Positions 8,315 through 17,952 of a stretch of DNA of 64,000 nt are shown here, one piece after another. The stretch lies in assembly GCF_017352135.1 (NCBI RefSeq), contig NZ_CP071454.1, forward strand, positions 4,241,001-4,305,000. Reading direction: 5' to 3'. Under the pieces are notes generated by a model, which did no database searches, was not told the origin of the DNA, and worked only from the letters and a program-made list of their open reading frames with translations. How positions within the stretch are numbered: the stretch's first letter is position 1; each line of letters opens with the position of its first letter. The DNA is from Rhizobium lentis. Its GTDB lineage: Bacteria; Pseudomonadota; Alphaproteobacteria; Rhizobiales; Rhizobiaceae. A program made the position numbers and the translations under genes.

Positions 8315-9429
8315 GGCGTTGCCAGCACTCCGCCAGTGACGGGCGAGGCCACTCCCGTCGTGCTGGGAAATGTCAGCGGCAGCCCCTCCAACGAGCGCAC
8401 GGCGAGATAGGCCCAGGCCTCGGCTTCCAGCGCATCGCCGTCGAAGCCTGCCGCCTCGGCGCTCAGCACCCTCGATCCCAGCCCTTCGGCCATCGCCGAG
8501 AACTCAGCCATCAAGGTGGCGTTCAGCCGCCCGCCGCCGCAGACGATATAGGTTGACGGGCTCTCGGGCAGGAACCCGGCGGATTTGACGATCGATGCGG
8601 CGGCGACATGCGCGAGCGTCCGGGCGCCGTCTTCGAGGCTCGCCTCCTCCGGCCGAAGCGGCGCGAAATCGCCGCGATCGAGCGAACGGCGGACATTGCC
8701 GCGGAAGAACGGGCTTTCCAGATAACGCGCCGCCAGGGCGGGGATCACCTTGCCGCGTCCACCGATCTCGCCGCCGGGATCATAGGTTCTGCCGGTCTGC
8801 ATTTCGACCCATTGGTCGATCAGCGCATTGCCCGGACCGCTGTCGAAGGCGGCAATCCGGCCGTCCGCGCCGATATAGGTCAGGTTGGAGATGCCACCGA
8901 TATTGACGAAGCACACCGCCTCGCCCGCCTGCTGCAGTTTTCCCGCCAACGCTGCGTGATAGGCCGGCACCAGCGGCGCGCCCTGCCCGCCGTGCACCAT
9001 GTCGTTGGCGCGCATGTCGTAGACCACCGGCAGACCGGTCCGGCGCGCCAGTTGCGGGCCGTCGCCAATCTGGATGGTCAGCCCCTCGTCAGGACGATGC
9101 AGCACGGTCTGACCATGAAAGCCGAGAACGTCGACGGCATCGGCAGAAAGTCCGAAACGCTGACGGAATGCCGTAACGGCGAGGGCATGCCACTCGGTCA
9201 GCTCGAGTTCGATTTCCCGGAGCTCGGCGGGCCGCTCGCGCCGGTCGGTCAGCGGCCGCGACAATTCCAGCGCCCGTTTGAGCCGCTCACGAAAATCTGC
9301 CTCATAAGGGACGCCCAGGAACGGCCCGCGCTCGATGAAGCCGCGGCCGTCGGTCCTGATGAGCGCGACATCGATTCCGTCCATCGACGTGCCGCTCATC
9401 AGGCCGATCGCGGTTCTGATCACATCCAT
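8311..9429 (-). CDS. anmK: Anhydro-N-acetylmuramic acid kinase
   Basis: Recycles cell-wall sugar by hydrolysing and phosphorylating 1,6-anhydroMurNAc to MurNAc-6-phosphate with ATP. The 372-residue protein begins with the phosphate motif [18 protein letters not shown] and has [20 protein letters not shown] and [10 protein letters not shown], all AnmK family blocks. I start it at the ATG at 9429; the extended frame to 9612 runs into tyrS. It diverges from tyrS and is followed, with overlap, by a GNAT gene. Head-to-head anmK-tyrS pairing is common in proteobacteria. Confidence 0.95.
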   Translation of the reverse strand: MDVIRTAIGLMSGTSMDGIDVALIRTDGRGFIERGPFLGVPYEADFRERLKRALELSRPLTDRRERPAELREIELELTEWHALAVTAFRQRFGLSADAVDVLGFHGQTVLHRPDEGLTIQIGDGPQLARRTGLPVVYDMRANDMVHGGQGAPLVPAYHAALAGKLQQAGEAVCFVNIGGISNLTYIGADGRIAAFDSGPGNALIDQWVEMQTGRTYDPGGEIGGRGKVIPALAARYLESPFFRGNVRRSLDRGDFAPLRPEEASLEDGARTLAHVAAASIVKSAGFLPESPSTYIVCGGGRLNATLMAEFSAMAEGLGSRVLSAEAAGFDGDALEAEAWAYLAVRSLEGLPLTFPSTTGVASPVTGGVLATP

Positions 9430-9559
9430 GAGGCTTGCCTTCCATGCGATTCCCGGATGCACTTTGATAAAAACAGTGCTAAACGCGCCGCGACAGATCA
9501 ACAACAACGAAGTTGCGCGAAGCCCCGCGGTCGAGCGCAGACACCAAGAGACGAAAGCC

Positions 9560-10816
9560 ATGTCCGAGTTCAAGTCCGACTTCCTCCGCACGCTGAAAGA
9601 GCGCGGCTTCATTCATCAGGTTTCCGATGAACGCGGCCTCGACGACCTGTTCGCGAAGGAGGTCGTGACGGCCTATGTCGGCTACGACGCAACGGCGACG
9701 AGCCTGCATATCGGCAATTTGATCTCCGCTACGATGCTCTACTGGCTGCAGGAGACCGGCCACCGGCCGATCGCGCTGATGGGCGGAGGCACGTCGATGG
9801 TTGGCGACCCCTCCTTCCGCGACGAGCAGCGCAAGCTTCTGACGCCGGAGGCAATCGCCACCAATATTGAGGGCATCAAGAAGATCTTCTCGCGCATCCT
9901 GCGCTTCGGAGACGGTCCGACCGATGCGTTCATGGTCAACAACGCCGACTGGCTGATGAAGCTCAATTACGTTGAATTCCTGCGCGACGTCGGCCGGCAT
10001 TTCTCGGTCAACCGCATGCTCTCCTTCGATAGCGTCAAGCTGCGCCTCGATCGCGAGCAGTCGCTTTCCTTCCTCGAGTTCAACTACATGATTATGCAGG
10101 GCTACGACTTCGTCGAGCTCAGCCGCCGCTACGGTTGCCGCCTGCAGATGGGTGGTTCGGATCAGTGGGGCAACATCATCAATGGCGTCGATCTCGGTCA
10201 CCGCATGGGTACGCCGCAGCTTTATGCGCTAACGACGCCGCTTTTGACGACGAGCTCGGGTGCCAAGATGGGCAAGACCGCCTCCGGCGCCGTGTGGCTG
10301 AACGAGGACGTGTTCAGCCCCTATGATTTCTGGCAGTACTGGCGCAACACCGAGGATGCCGATGTCGGCCGATTCCTGAAGATCTTCACCCGCCTGCCGC
10401 TTTCCGAGATCGCAAGGCTCGAAGCGCTCGGCGGCGCCGAAATCAACGAGGCAAAGAAGATTCTCGCCACGGAAGCGACCGCAATCGTCCACGGCCGCGA
10501 GGCGGCCGAAGCCTCCGCAGCGACAGCCCGCACTACCTTCGAGGAAGGCCGCGTCGCCGAAAACCTGCCTTCGGTGGAGATCCCGGCCAACGAACTCGAC
10601 GGCGGCATCGGCCTGTTATCGCTAATGGTCCGCGCCGGCCTTGCCGGCTCCAACGGCGAGGCCCGGCGCCACGTTCAGGGCGGCGCAGTGCGCATCAACG
10701 ACGAGGCCGTCAGCGACGAACGCCGCCTGATCGGCAGCGGCGAAATTACCGCCGACGGCGTCATCAAGCTCTCGCTCGGCAAGAAGAAGCACATCCTGAT
10801 CCGCCGCGCGGCCTAG
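9560..10816 (+). CDS. tyrS: Tyrosyl-tRNA synthetase
   Basis: Class I aminoacyl-tRNA synthetase charging tRNA-Tyr; 418 residues, normal for bacterial TyrRS. The HIGH motif is SLHIGNLIS near residue 50 and the KMSKS motif is AKMGKT, the usual TyrRS variant. [12 protein letters not shown] is the tyrosine pocket block. The C-terminal S4-like RNA-binding domain is visible in [16 protein letters not shown]. The ATG at 9560 is chosen because the family begins [16 protein letters not shown] there. A strong terminator follows. Confidence 0.97.
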   Translation: MSEFKSDFLRTLKERGFIHQVSDERGLDDLFAKEVVTAYVGYDATATSLHIGNLISATMLYWLQETGHRPIALMGGGTSMVGDPSFRDEQRKLLTPEAIATNIEGIKKIFSRILRFGDGPTDAFMVNNADWLMKLNYVEFLRDVGRHFSVNRMLSFDSVKLRLDREQSLSFLEFNYMIMQGYDFVELSRRYGCRLQMGGSDQWGNIINGVDLGHRMGTPQLYALTTPLLTTSSGAKMGKTASGAVWLNEDVFSPYDFWQYWRNTEDADVGRFLKIFTRLPLSEIARLEALGGAEINEAKKILATEATAIVHGREAAEASAATARTTFEEGRVAENLPSVEIPANELDGGIGLLSLMVRAGLAGSNGEARRHVQGGAVRINDEAVSDERRLIGSGEITADGVIKLSLGKKKHILIRRAA

Positions 10817-10841
10817 GGTCGCATCAAGCCCAACGATATTG

Positions 10842-10870
10842 AAGCCGGCGCCCCCGCGCCGGCTTTTCCT
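10842..10870 (+). terminator. Rho-independent terminator of tyrS
   Basis: A 10-bp perfect stem AAGCCGGCGC/GCGCCGGCTT (10842-10851, 10856-10865) with a CCCC loop, followed by TTCCTTT. It is 25 bases past the tyrS stop. Confidence 0.85.
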
Positions 10871-10881
10871 TTGGCGCGAGA

Positions 10882-11163
10882 TCAGTCGGCCCGCCATCGA
10901 TACTCGGCGTCGCCTTGCTTCGTCTGTCGAAGGAGAGGTCCGGGCGGATTGACCTCCGAAGCAGGTCGTACGCGCGACCACCAACCGATCGAGAAGATCG
11001 GCCGTGTCATCTTTGCCTCTAGGGGAACCAGCAGGACATGCTCGGAGGGGATACTCTTCACCGGCTTCAGACGTTCGCCCTTTTCTGCAGAATTCGAGGC
11101 CTCGCCAACTGTCACGGCCATCATGATTGTCGATAGGAAAGAGACTGTCCGAGCCCACTGCAT
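10882..11163 (-). CDS. Small putative secreted protein, unknown function
   Basis: A 93-residue product that I do not recognise. The ATG at 11163 has GGAGG five bases upstream. The N-terminus MQWARTVSFLSTIMMAVTV looks like a signal peptide, possibly cut near VGEA, leaving a basic mature part of about 70 residues containing PIFSIGWWSRVRP and ending KQGDAEYRWRAD. The gene is convergent with tyrS. It may be exported to the periplasm. Coding status rests on the ribosome site and signal peptide only. Confidence 0.5.
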   Translation of the reverse strand: MQWARTVSFLSTIMMAVTVGEASNSAEKGERLKPVKSIPSEHVLLVPLEAKMTRPIFSIGWWSRVRPASEVNPPGPLLRQTKQGDAEYRWRAD

Positions 11164-11350
11164 GGCATCCTCCGACATTGCACCGACCGCTGTTGCAGCT
11201 GTGATCCCACATTACATCAGAATTATCTAAAATAAGCAAAGCATCAATGCCCTGCCTGCAGGTATAGGTCGGCATCATCCAACTGACCGCCTCTCGCGGA
11301 ACCTTTTCCGCCCGACGGGATTTGCGACCAGATACATTTGGAGCGCCGGC

Positions 11351-13012
11351 ATGATCAACGATCTCTGGTATAAGAACGCCGTCATCTACTGCCTGTCCGT
11401 CGAGACCTTCATGGATGCGAACGGCGACGGTGTCGGCGATTTCCAGGGGCTGATGCGGCGCCTCGACTATCTTTCCGGGCTCGGCGTGACGGCGATCTGG
11501 CTCATGCCGTTCCAGGCCTCGCCCGGTCGGGACGACGGTTATGACGTTTCCGATTACTACAATGTCGATCCGCGCTATGGCTCGCTCGGCGATTTCGTCG
11601 AGTTCACCCATGGTGCCAAACAGCGGGGCATCCGAGTGTTGATCGATCTGGTGATCAATCACACGTCGAAGGATCATCCCTGGTTCGAAGACGCCAGAAG
11701 CGATCCACAGTCACGCTATCGCGACTGGTACGTCTGGTCGGATAAAAAGCCTGCAAACGCTGATCAGGGCATGGTTTTCCCTGGCGTCCAGAAGACGACC
11801 TGGACCTATGACGAAAAAGCCAGGGCCTATTATTTCCACCGCTTCTACGATCATCAGCCTGATCTCAACACGTCCAATCCCGAGGTGCAGGCGGAAATCC
11901 TCAAGATCATGGGCTTCTGGATCCAGCTCGGCGTCTCGGGTTTCCGGATGGACGCCGCCCCTTTCATCATCGCCACGAAGGGCGCCGAGGTCACCAAGCC
12001 GGTCGAGCAGTTCGATATGCTAAGGAAGTTTCGCGAGTTCCTGCAATGGCGCCTGGGCGATTCCATCGTGCTGGCGGAGGCCAATGTCCTGCCCGAGGAC
12101 AATTTTGAGTATTTCGGCGACGATGGCGACCGTATGCAGATGATGTTCAATTTCCAGGTCAATCAGACTCTGTTTTATGCTCTCGCCACGGCCGACACGC
12201 GCCCTCTAAAGAAGGCGATGGAGGCCACCAAACCGCGCCCCGCGACCGCGCAATGGGGGCTGTTTCTTCGCAACCACGATGAACTGGATCTCGGTCGCCT
12301 GACGGACAAGCAGCGCAACGCAGTGTTTGCGGCATTCGGACCCGAGAAGGGCATGCAGCTTTATGACAGGGGCATTCGCCGTCGCCTGGCGCCGATGCTC
12401 GGCGGCGACCGTCGCAGGATTGAGATGGCCTATAGCCTGCTGTTTTCGCTGCCCGGAACACCGGTCATCCGCTACGGCGATGAAATCGGCATGGGGGATG
12501 ATCTGTGCCTGCCGGAGCGCAACTGCGCGCGCACCCCGATGCAATGGTCGACAGAACCGGAAGGTGGCTTCACCAAAAGCAAAAAGCCCATTTCGCCAGT
12601 CATCAAGGACGGCCCCTATGGCTTCGAGCACATCAACGTCGCCGTCCAGCGGCGCGATCCGAATTCGCTGCTGAACTGGACGGAGCGGATGATCCGAATG
12701 CGCAAGGAGGCTCCTGAGATCGGTTGGGGCGATTTCTCAGCCGTCGACACGGGTAACGACGGCGTACTGGCACTGCGTTATGACTGGCGCGGCAACACGG
12801 TGCTGATCCTGCACAACCTGCATCCGCACCCGGCGGAAGTGACCTTCGATCCCGACGTTGGCGACCACGGGCGATTGCTGATCGATATTGCCGATAGCGC
12901 AAGTAGCGAAGCTGATGAAAGAGGACGTCATACAGTCATGCTCGATGGCTATGGCTACCGCTGGTATCGAGTCGGCGGCCTCGATTACCTCCTCAGACGA
13001 AGGGAGATCTAA
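11351..13012 (+). CDS. GH13 alpha-amylase family protein, trehalose-synthase-like
   Basis: Glycoside hydrolase family 13 protein of 553 residues, closest in motif to the catalytic part of trehalose synthase (maltose/trehalose interconversion). The opening WYKNAVIYCLSVETFMDANG and DDGYDVSDYYNVDPRYG are typical of that subfamily. The catalytic triad is present: nucleophile D201 in GFRMDAAPF, acid/base E243 in LAEAN and D310 in LRNHDELDL. It lacks the fused maltokinase domain seen in many rhizobial TreS proteins. It stands alone, convergent with the next gene, with 13 bases between stops. An alpha-glucosidase role is possible. Confidence 0.8.
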   Translation: MINDLWYKNAVIYCLSVETFMDANGDGVGDFQGLMRRLDYLSGLGVTAIWLMPFQASPGRDDGYDVSDYYNVDPRYGSLGDFVEFTHGAKQRGIRVLIDLVINHTSKDHPWFEDARSDPQSRYRDWYVWSDKKPANADQGMVFPGVQKTTWTYDEKARAYYFHRFYDHQPDLNTSNPEVQAEILKIMGFWIQLGVSGFRMDAAPFIIATKGAEVTKPVEQFDMLRKFREFLQWRLGDSIVLAEANVLPEDNFEYFGDDGDRMQMMFNFQVNQTLFYALATADTRPLKKAMEATKPRPATAQWGLFLRNHDELDLGRLTDKQRNAVFAAFGPEKGMQLYDRGIRRRLAPMLGGDRRRIEMAYSLLFSLPGTPVIRYGDEIGMGDDLCLPERNCARTPMQWSTEPEGGFTKSKKPISPVIKDGPYGFEHINVAVQRRDPNSLLNWTERMIRMRKEAPEIGWGDFSAVDTGNDGVLALRYDWRGNTVLILHNLHPHPAEVTFDPDVGDHGRLLIDIADSASSEADERGRHTVMLDGYGYRWYRVGGLDYLLRRREI

Positions 13013-13025
13013 GTCTCGCCCCGCC

Positions 13026-16000
13026 TCACTGAAATTCAAAAATCTGCCGGAAGACGCCCGGGGCGATGATCGACAGCGGGTTGATCTGCAGGTTCGGGTG
13101 GTCGAACTTGCCGGTAAGTTTGAAGGTAATACCAATCAGGCCGCGGTCGCTGCCATTGCCGAGGATGACGCCGATCAGCGGCAGTTCGGCAAAGAGGCGA
13201 TTGAGCCCGTAGGCCGGCATGAAGGTGCCGGTCATATCCATGTTGCCCTTGCGGTCGCGCACGACGCCCTGAAAGGTCGCGCCGATCTGATCGCCGCGCA
13301 GCACGCCGTTCTCGATACCGATCATGCCATTGCGCGAAACGATGCGGGCAAAGCCGCGCTGGAAGCGTTGCGACGAGGTGTCGATGTCGCGTTTGACGGC
13401 CTCGTTAAGGCTGCGCTGCTCGTTGCCGACAGGTGTCGAGACGATCGAACGCAGGCGCTGTTCATTGACGATCGAGAAGCGGCGCACATCGAGCGAGCCG
13501 TCCCATCCGCCCTGCGGCGAAAGCCGGATCGCAAGGTTCAGCAAGCCGCCCTGTATATGCTGATAGAGATCGGCGAAGCGCGATACGGCGCCTGCATCGC
13601 CGCTGGTGATATTGATGACTCCGCCGTCCTTCATCTGGCTGACAACGGCCTCGCCGCTGCCGGTGATGCCGGAAAAATTCAGCACCTGCAGCTTGTCGCC
13701 GCGCAGCGACACCTGCGCCTGGAAATTGCCGACCTTCTCGTCGTTGAAACCGATGACGTTTTTCAGCTTGGCGCGCACCGATACGCCCATATTGTCGCCG
13801 TTGCCGCCTTCGTCGCTGTCCGAGCCTGATTTCAATCGCGCGATGACAGGTCGCGCATCGGCGCTGTCGCCGGAAACCGAGACGTCGAAATTGCCCTTGC
13901 TGCGCTTTACCGACAAAGAGAAATCGTCGAGCGACGAGAGCCGCACGCTGTCGAAATCCGCGGAGATAAGGCCGGTCTTGCCAACATTCAGCGATCCGGT
14001 GGCGCCGAAACCGTCGCCCTTCAGCCGGAAATTCCTAATCTGCGTATTTTCAGGCGGTCCGGACATCTCGAATTCGGCAGATGCGGCAATACCGCCGCCT
14101 TTCGACCAGCCGATCCAGGGGAGATCGAGCATCGACTTGGTGAGATCGAGCTGAACGTTCTGGCGGTCGTCATCGATCCGCGTCAGCACCATCTTCAGAT
14201 TGCCGTGGACAATATCGGAAAGTCCGGGCATCACCTTGCTGCGCTGCTCGTCGGAGAGCGTCGCCGTGATCACACGCTGCCGCTCCACGCCGGAGGATGC
14301 CTCGACCGGTTCGGTCAAAGCGATATCGGCGGGGATGCCGTCGATCTCGCCCTTGGCGTCGAGCGTAATCTCTTTCGGATTGCCGTTCAGCACACCGCTG
14401 ACATTGCTGATCGTGCGGCCGGAAAACGGCTTGGCAAGATCGACGTCACTGAGCTTCATCGCGGCCTTCCAATCGGCCGGCGGTGGGTTTTGCGAGGACA
14501 GCAGCCCGAAATGCGCCTTCACATTCGCCTCGATGCGCCCCTTGAAATCGTCGGGCGTGAAGCCTGCACGCTGCAGCACCCGGATCGGCTTATAGGTGAG
14601 GAGTTCGCCGATGGCGTCCGCCGCACCTGATACAGCAAGATCGATATCGGCCATCAGCGGTTTGTCGTAGGCGGAAGGGATGATGAACGTCCCCTGTCCG
14701 AGACCGACGGACCGGCCGGAGGGGAAGTAGGAGGCGCCGCTCTTGATCGAAATCGTTGCAACGGGGCCGGTCAGGTCGAAATGCGCCGTCGTATCGCGGA
14801 TCGGCGGGATGTCGCCGGCGACGTTCATCCGCGCGCCCGCAATGTCGAAGCCGATGCGGATCTGGTTGGCGTCGAGCTTCAATCCCTTGCCGCCGGCTGC
14901 CTCGTCCAGTCTCCCGAAGGGGATGAAGACGGAAATGGAAGCGTTGGTGACGGTGCCGCCGAAGAGGTTGCCATGCACCCATGTGCGCACCTTGGGCGCC
15001 ATCCAGAACGGCCAGAGCTGCTTGATCGCCGTCGTCTGCAGCTCCCTGGATTGGCCAGCGAAGCTGATTTCAGGGGATTTGTCGCCGAGCTTGATATGCA
15101 AAGCACCGTAAAGGGCGCCGAGCGGGCTGGAGACGGTCATGTTGGGGAACAGGAATTCCCGGCCGGCGACCATGTAGCGTCCGGTCGCCTGGATGTCGAA
15201 GGCGAGTGGCTGTTCGCCGGAGCTGCCGGGCGCTGCCGTGCCGCCGCTGACGAGCAGATCGATGCCGAAACCCTTGCCGGCTGTCGGATCGAGCTTGTCG
15301 AGATCGATCAGCGCGCCGTTGAGAGGAAGCGTGGTCGCGCCGAACCGGACGTTCGACCGGGCGATCTCTAACGTCTGCTTGGCGAAGTCGAAGGCGAGAT
15401 TGAATTGCCCGCCTGATAGTTCCTGCGGATCGCCGTCCGCATAGATCAGGCCGGGATGAACATCGACCGTTGCTGCAAGCGCCGGCTGCACCCCGTCGCG
15501 CTCCCTGGTCGCCGACACCGTCAGGTCGGCAAAGGCGTTAAGCCCCTGTCGTATCACGCCCTGATCGTTACGTTTCAACGCAAAGGGCGTGAGGTTCGCA
15601 TGTTTGAGCGTCGCCACCACCTTCGACACTTGGCCGCCGTCCTTCTCGGCCAGCACGTCGAGCTCCGCCACCTCGCCGTTCAGCGCCACCTCCCCCTTCA
15701 ATTGCAGCGAGGATGGCCCGGCATGGGCAAAGACGAGATTGTCGACGACGAGCGACAGCGGGCCGTTCACGGTATCGGCGAGCTTGATGTCGATTCCGGA
15801 GATGCGCACGGAATTGGTCGAGCCGCGCGTCACGATCCTGTCGAACATGTCGAACTGCGAAAAGATCGTCTCCATTGCCGCCGGGATGGCGTCGATGCGC
15901 AGATCGTCCAGCTTGACCGGGTTGCCGGCGGGCAGAAGCGCGGTATCGAGCGCGATATCCTCCGCTGCGATATCGGCGACGGCGATACGGCCGCGGAAAA

Positions 16001-16424
16001 GCTGCAGTGGATCGAGCCCCAGGCGCACCGAACCCGTGGTCGACAGGTGCTGGCCGCTCTTCTGGTCGATCATATTGACGTTGCGCGCTTCCAACGCCAG
16101 TCGAAAATCAGAAGTGAAACGGATGACGGTAGAGCCGACTTCCGCGCGGTAGCGCGGTCCGGCCACGCCGTCGAGCGCCGCCTGCGCCTGCTGAGACAGC
16201 GGCTTGTCGAACATGCCGCTCTCGATGGTGAACACGATGGCGGCTAGAATAAGGAGAATCAGTCCGAGAAATACTGACGTCAGCTTCGCCGTGCGACGCA
16301 TCGGCGAACGCGGCGGCGGGCAATGAACGATGATCGGATCCTCGGTCTGGGCGGACGGCAAGCGGTCCAGCGCAACGATATCCTTCTTGCGAAACGTGAC
16401 CTTTTCGCCGCGGATGGCTGACAT
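13026..16424 (-). CDS. AsmA/YhdP-like DUF3971 protein
   Basis: A very large envelope protein (about 1132 residues) with one N-terminal membrane anchor (LTSVFLGLILLILAAIVFTI) and a long periplasmic, beta-rich body. The order of a DUF3971-like middle and an AsmA-like C-terminal third (SFTGSG-like NFSGITGSGEAV, LRGDQIGATFQGVVRDRKG, GRFDHP-like GKFDHPNLQINPLS) fits the YhdP/TamB group of lipid-transport bridges between membranes. I start it at 16424 (MSAIRGEKV), which has GAGG just upstream. It diverges from bcp. The lipid-transport role is known for relatives, not shown here. Confidence 0.8.
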   Translation of the reverse strand: MSAIRGEKVTFRKKDIVALDRLPSAQTEDPIIVHCPPPRSPMRRTAKLTSVFLGLILLILAAIVFTIESGMFDKPLSQQAQAALDGVAGPRYRAEVGSTVIRFTSDFRLALEARNVNMIDQKSGQHLSTTGSVRLGLDPLQLFRGRIAVADIAAEDIALDTALLPAGNPVKLDDLRIDAIPAAMETIFSQFDMFDRIVTRGSTNSVRISGIDIKLADTVNGPLSLVVDNLVFAHAGPSSLQLKGEVALNGEVAELDVLAEKDGGQVSKVVATLKHANLTPFALKRNDQGVIRQGLNAFADLTVSATRERDGVQPALAATVDVHPGLIYADGDPQELSGGQFNLAFDFAKQTLEIARSNVRFGATTLPLNGALIDLDKLDPTAGKGFGIDLLVSGGTAAPGSSGEQPLAFDIQATGRYMVAGREFLFPNMTVSSPLGALYGALHIKLGDKSPEISFAGQSRELQTTAIKQLWPFWMAPKVRTWVHGNLFGGTVTNASISVFIPFGRLDEAAGGKGLKLDANQIRIGFDIAGARMNVAGDIPPIRDTTAHFDLTGPVATISIKSGASYFPSGRSVGLGQGTFIIPSAYDKPLMADIDLAVSGAADAIGELLTYKPIRVLQRAGFTPDDFKGRIEANVKAHFGLLSSQNPPPADWKAAMKLSDVDLAKPFSGRTISNVSGVLNGNPKEITLDAKGEIDGIPADIALTEPVEASSGVERQRVITATLSDEQRSKVMPGLSDIVHGNLKMVLTRIDDDRQNVQLDLTKSMLDLPWIGWSKGGGIAASAEFEMSGPPENTQIRNFRLKGDGFGATGSLNVGKTGLISADFDSVRLSSLDDFSLSVKRSKGNFDVSVSGDSADARPVIARLKSGSDSDEGGNGDNMGVSVRAKLKNVIGFNDEKVGNFQAQVSLRGDKLQVLNFSGITGSGEAVVSQMKDGGVINITSGDAGAVSRFADLYQHIQGGLLNLAIRLSPQGGWDGSLDVRRFSIVNEQRLRSIVSTPVGNEQRSLNEAVKRDIDTSSQRFQRGFARIVSRNGMIGIENGVLRGDQIGATFQGVVRDRKGNMDMTGTFMPAYGLNRLFAELPLIGVILGNGSDRGLIGITFKLTGKFDHPNLQINPLSIIAPGVFRQIFEFQ

Positions 16425-16549
16425 GCGCCCTCGGGCTCTCCCTGAAATCGAAGAATTGAACCCGGCCGTGCTGGACGGGTTTCCGTCCACTATATAATTC
16501 GGGGAGAGAGAGTGTCATCCACAAACCCGGCAAAAGAAAGGTTTTCCCA

Positions 16550-17023
16550 ATGGCGGTTCCCGGCATCGGTGCCCCGGCCCCTGATTTTAACCTCCCCCGC
16601 GATGGCGGCGGCCGCGTCTCGCTTTCCGATTTTCACGGGAAGCCGCTCGTCCTGTTTTTCTACCCCAAGGATGACACGACAGGCTGCACCGCCGAATCAC
16701 TGGCTTTCACAGCGCTTGCGCCAGAGTTCGAGGCGGCAGGCGCTGCCGTCATCGGCATGTCGCCCGATTCGGCTGCCTGCCACGACAAGTTCATCAGAAA
16801 GCATCGTCTTTCCGTCGCGCTCGCCTCGGATGAAGAGAAAACGACGCTGCAGGCCTATGGAGTCTGGAAACAAAAGAGCATGTACGGCCGCAATTTCATG
16901 GGCGTCGAGCGGACCACGTTCCTCATCCGCCAGGATGGCACGATCGCGACGATCTGGCAGAAGGTGAAGGTGCAGGGTCATGCCGAGACCGTGCTCGAGG
17001 CCGTCAGGAATCTGGCAGCGTGA
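16550..17023 (+). CDS. bcp: Thioredoxin-dependent peroxiredoxin, Bcp/PrxQ
   Basis: Thiol peroxidase of 157 residues reducing H2O2 and organic hydroperoxides in the cytosol. The peroxidatic C46 is in FFYPKDDTTGCTAES. The usual resolving cysteine five residues later is absent; the only other Cys is C77 in DSAACHDK, so it may work by a 1-Cys route or use C77. GVERTTFLIRQDGTI is the conserved C-terminal part. Its TGA overlaps the GTG of the next gene (GTGA), indicating coupled translation. Confidence 0.93.
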   Translation: MAVPGIGAPAPDFNLPRDGGGRVSLSDFHGKPLVLFFYPKDDTTGCTAESLAFTALAPEFEAAGAAVIGMSPDSAACHDKFIRKHRLSVALASDEEKTTLQAYGVWKQKSMYGRNFMGVERTTFLIRQDGTIATIWQKVKVQGHAETVLEAVRNLAA

Positions 17024-17847
17024 CCGCGGAGCTGCCAATAACCTCTCTGCGCGGCGGCGCAATCGATGCCATCCGCGCCGCCGACCTCGACCGCAAGACG
17101 TCCCTTGCCCAGGGAAGCGCCACCCGCTGGTTCGCCCGCCGCGTGTCGCTGCGCTCGCCGCTCGATGCAGCTCTGCCGGAGAGGCCCGGGCGCCCCGAAA
17201 AACCTGTGCTGATCCCGCCGACCCAAGTCGAGAAACGCTCGCTGCACACGCTGAAAGGCCGGATCGCCCTGCTTCACGCCATTGCCCATATCGAACTCAA
17301 CGCCGTCGATCTGGCGCTCGATATCGTCGCGCGATTCGCCAGCGAGCAGGTCCCGAACTCCTTCTTCGACGGCTGGATGCAGGTCGCCTTCGAGGAGGCC
17401 AAGCATTTCCGCATGGTGCGCGCCCGCCTCAACGATCTCGGCGCCGATTACGGCGATCTTCCCGCCCATGACGGGCTCTGGCAGGCCGCCCATTCGACGC
17501 GCAACGATCTGACGGCAAGGCTGGCCGTCGTGCCGCTCATTCTCGAAGCCCGCGGCCTCGATGTGACCCCGTCGCTGCAGGCAAAGATGCGCGAGACCGG
17601 CGATCTCGAAAGTGCCGCAGTCCTCGATGTCATCTATAACGACGAGAAAGGCCATGTCGCCGTCGGCGCCAAATGGTTCCGTTTCCTCTGCGCCCGCGAG
17701 AAGCGCGATCCGGCAAAGGCCTTCCAGGAGCTGGTGCGCGCCAATTTCCGCGGACCTCTGAAGCCACCCTTCAACGATCTCGCCCGCGCCGAGGCCGGGC
17801 TGACGCCGTCTTTCTACCGCTCGCTGGCATCGATCAGCCATGCCTGA
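17020..17847 (+). CDS. Ferritin-like DUF455 protein
   Basis: A 275-residue member of the DUF455 (COG2833) family, predicted di-metal four-helix proteins of unknown reaction. Metal-ligand helices are visible: AIAHIELNAVDLALD, AFEEAKHFRMVRARL and VIYNDEKGHVAVG. It begins GTG at 17020, overlapping the bcp stop, so it is co-translated with a peroxiredoxin. This suggests an oxidative-stress or tRNA-modification-like redox role, but no function is proven for this family here. Confidence 0.85.
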   Translation: MTAELPITSLRGGAIDAIRAADLDRKTSLAQGSATRWFARRVSLRSPLDAALPERPGRPEKPVLIPPTQVEKRSLHTLKGRIALLHAIAHIELNAVDLALDIVARFASEQVPNSFFDGWMQVAFEEAKHFRMVRARLNDLGADYGDLPAHDGLWQAAHSTRNDLTARLAVVPLILEARGLDVTPSLQAKMRETGDLESAAVLDVIYNDEKGHVAVGAKWFRFLCAREKRDPAKAFQELVRANFRGPLKPPFNDLARAEAGLTPSFYRSLASISHA

Positions 17848-17952
17848 GATGATTGATTTTCTAACGCAAATGGCGACAAGGAAAGCATTCATTAACCATA
17901 AACGTGTCTAATTTTCCGAAAGAGGCGTAGAGCATCAATCGGGAGAGCCTGC

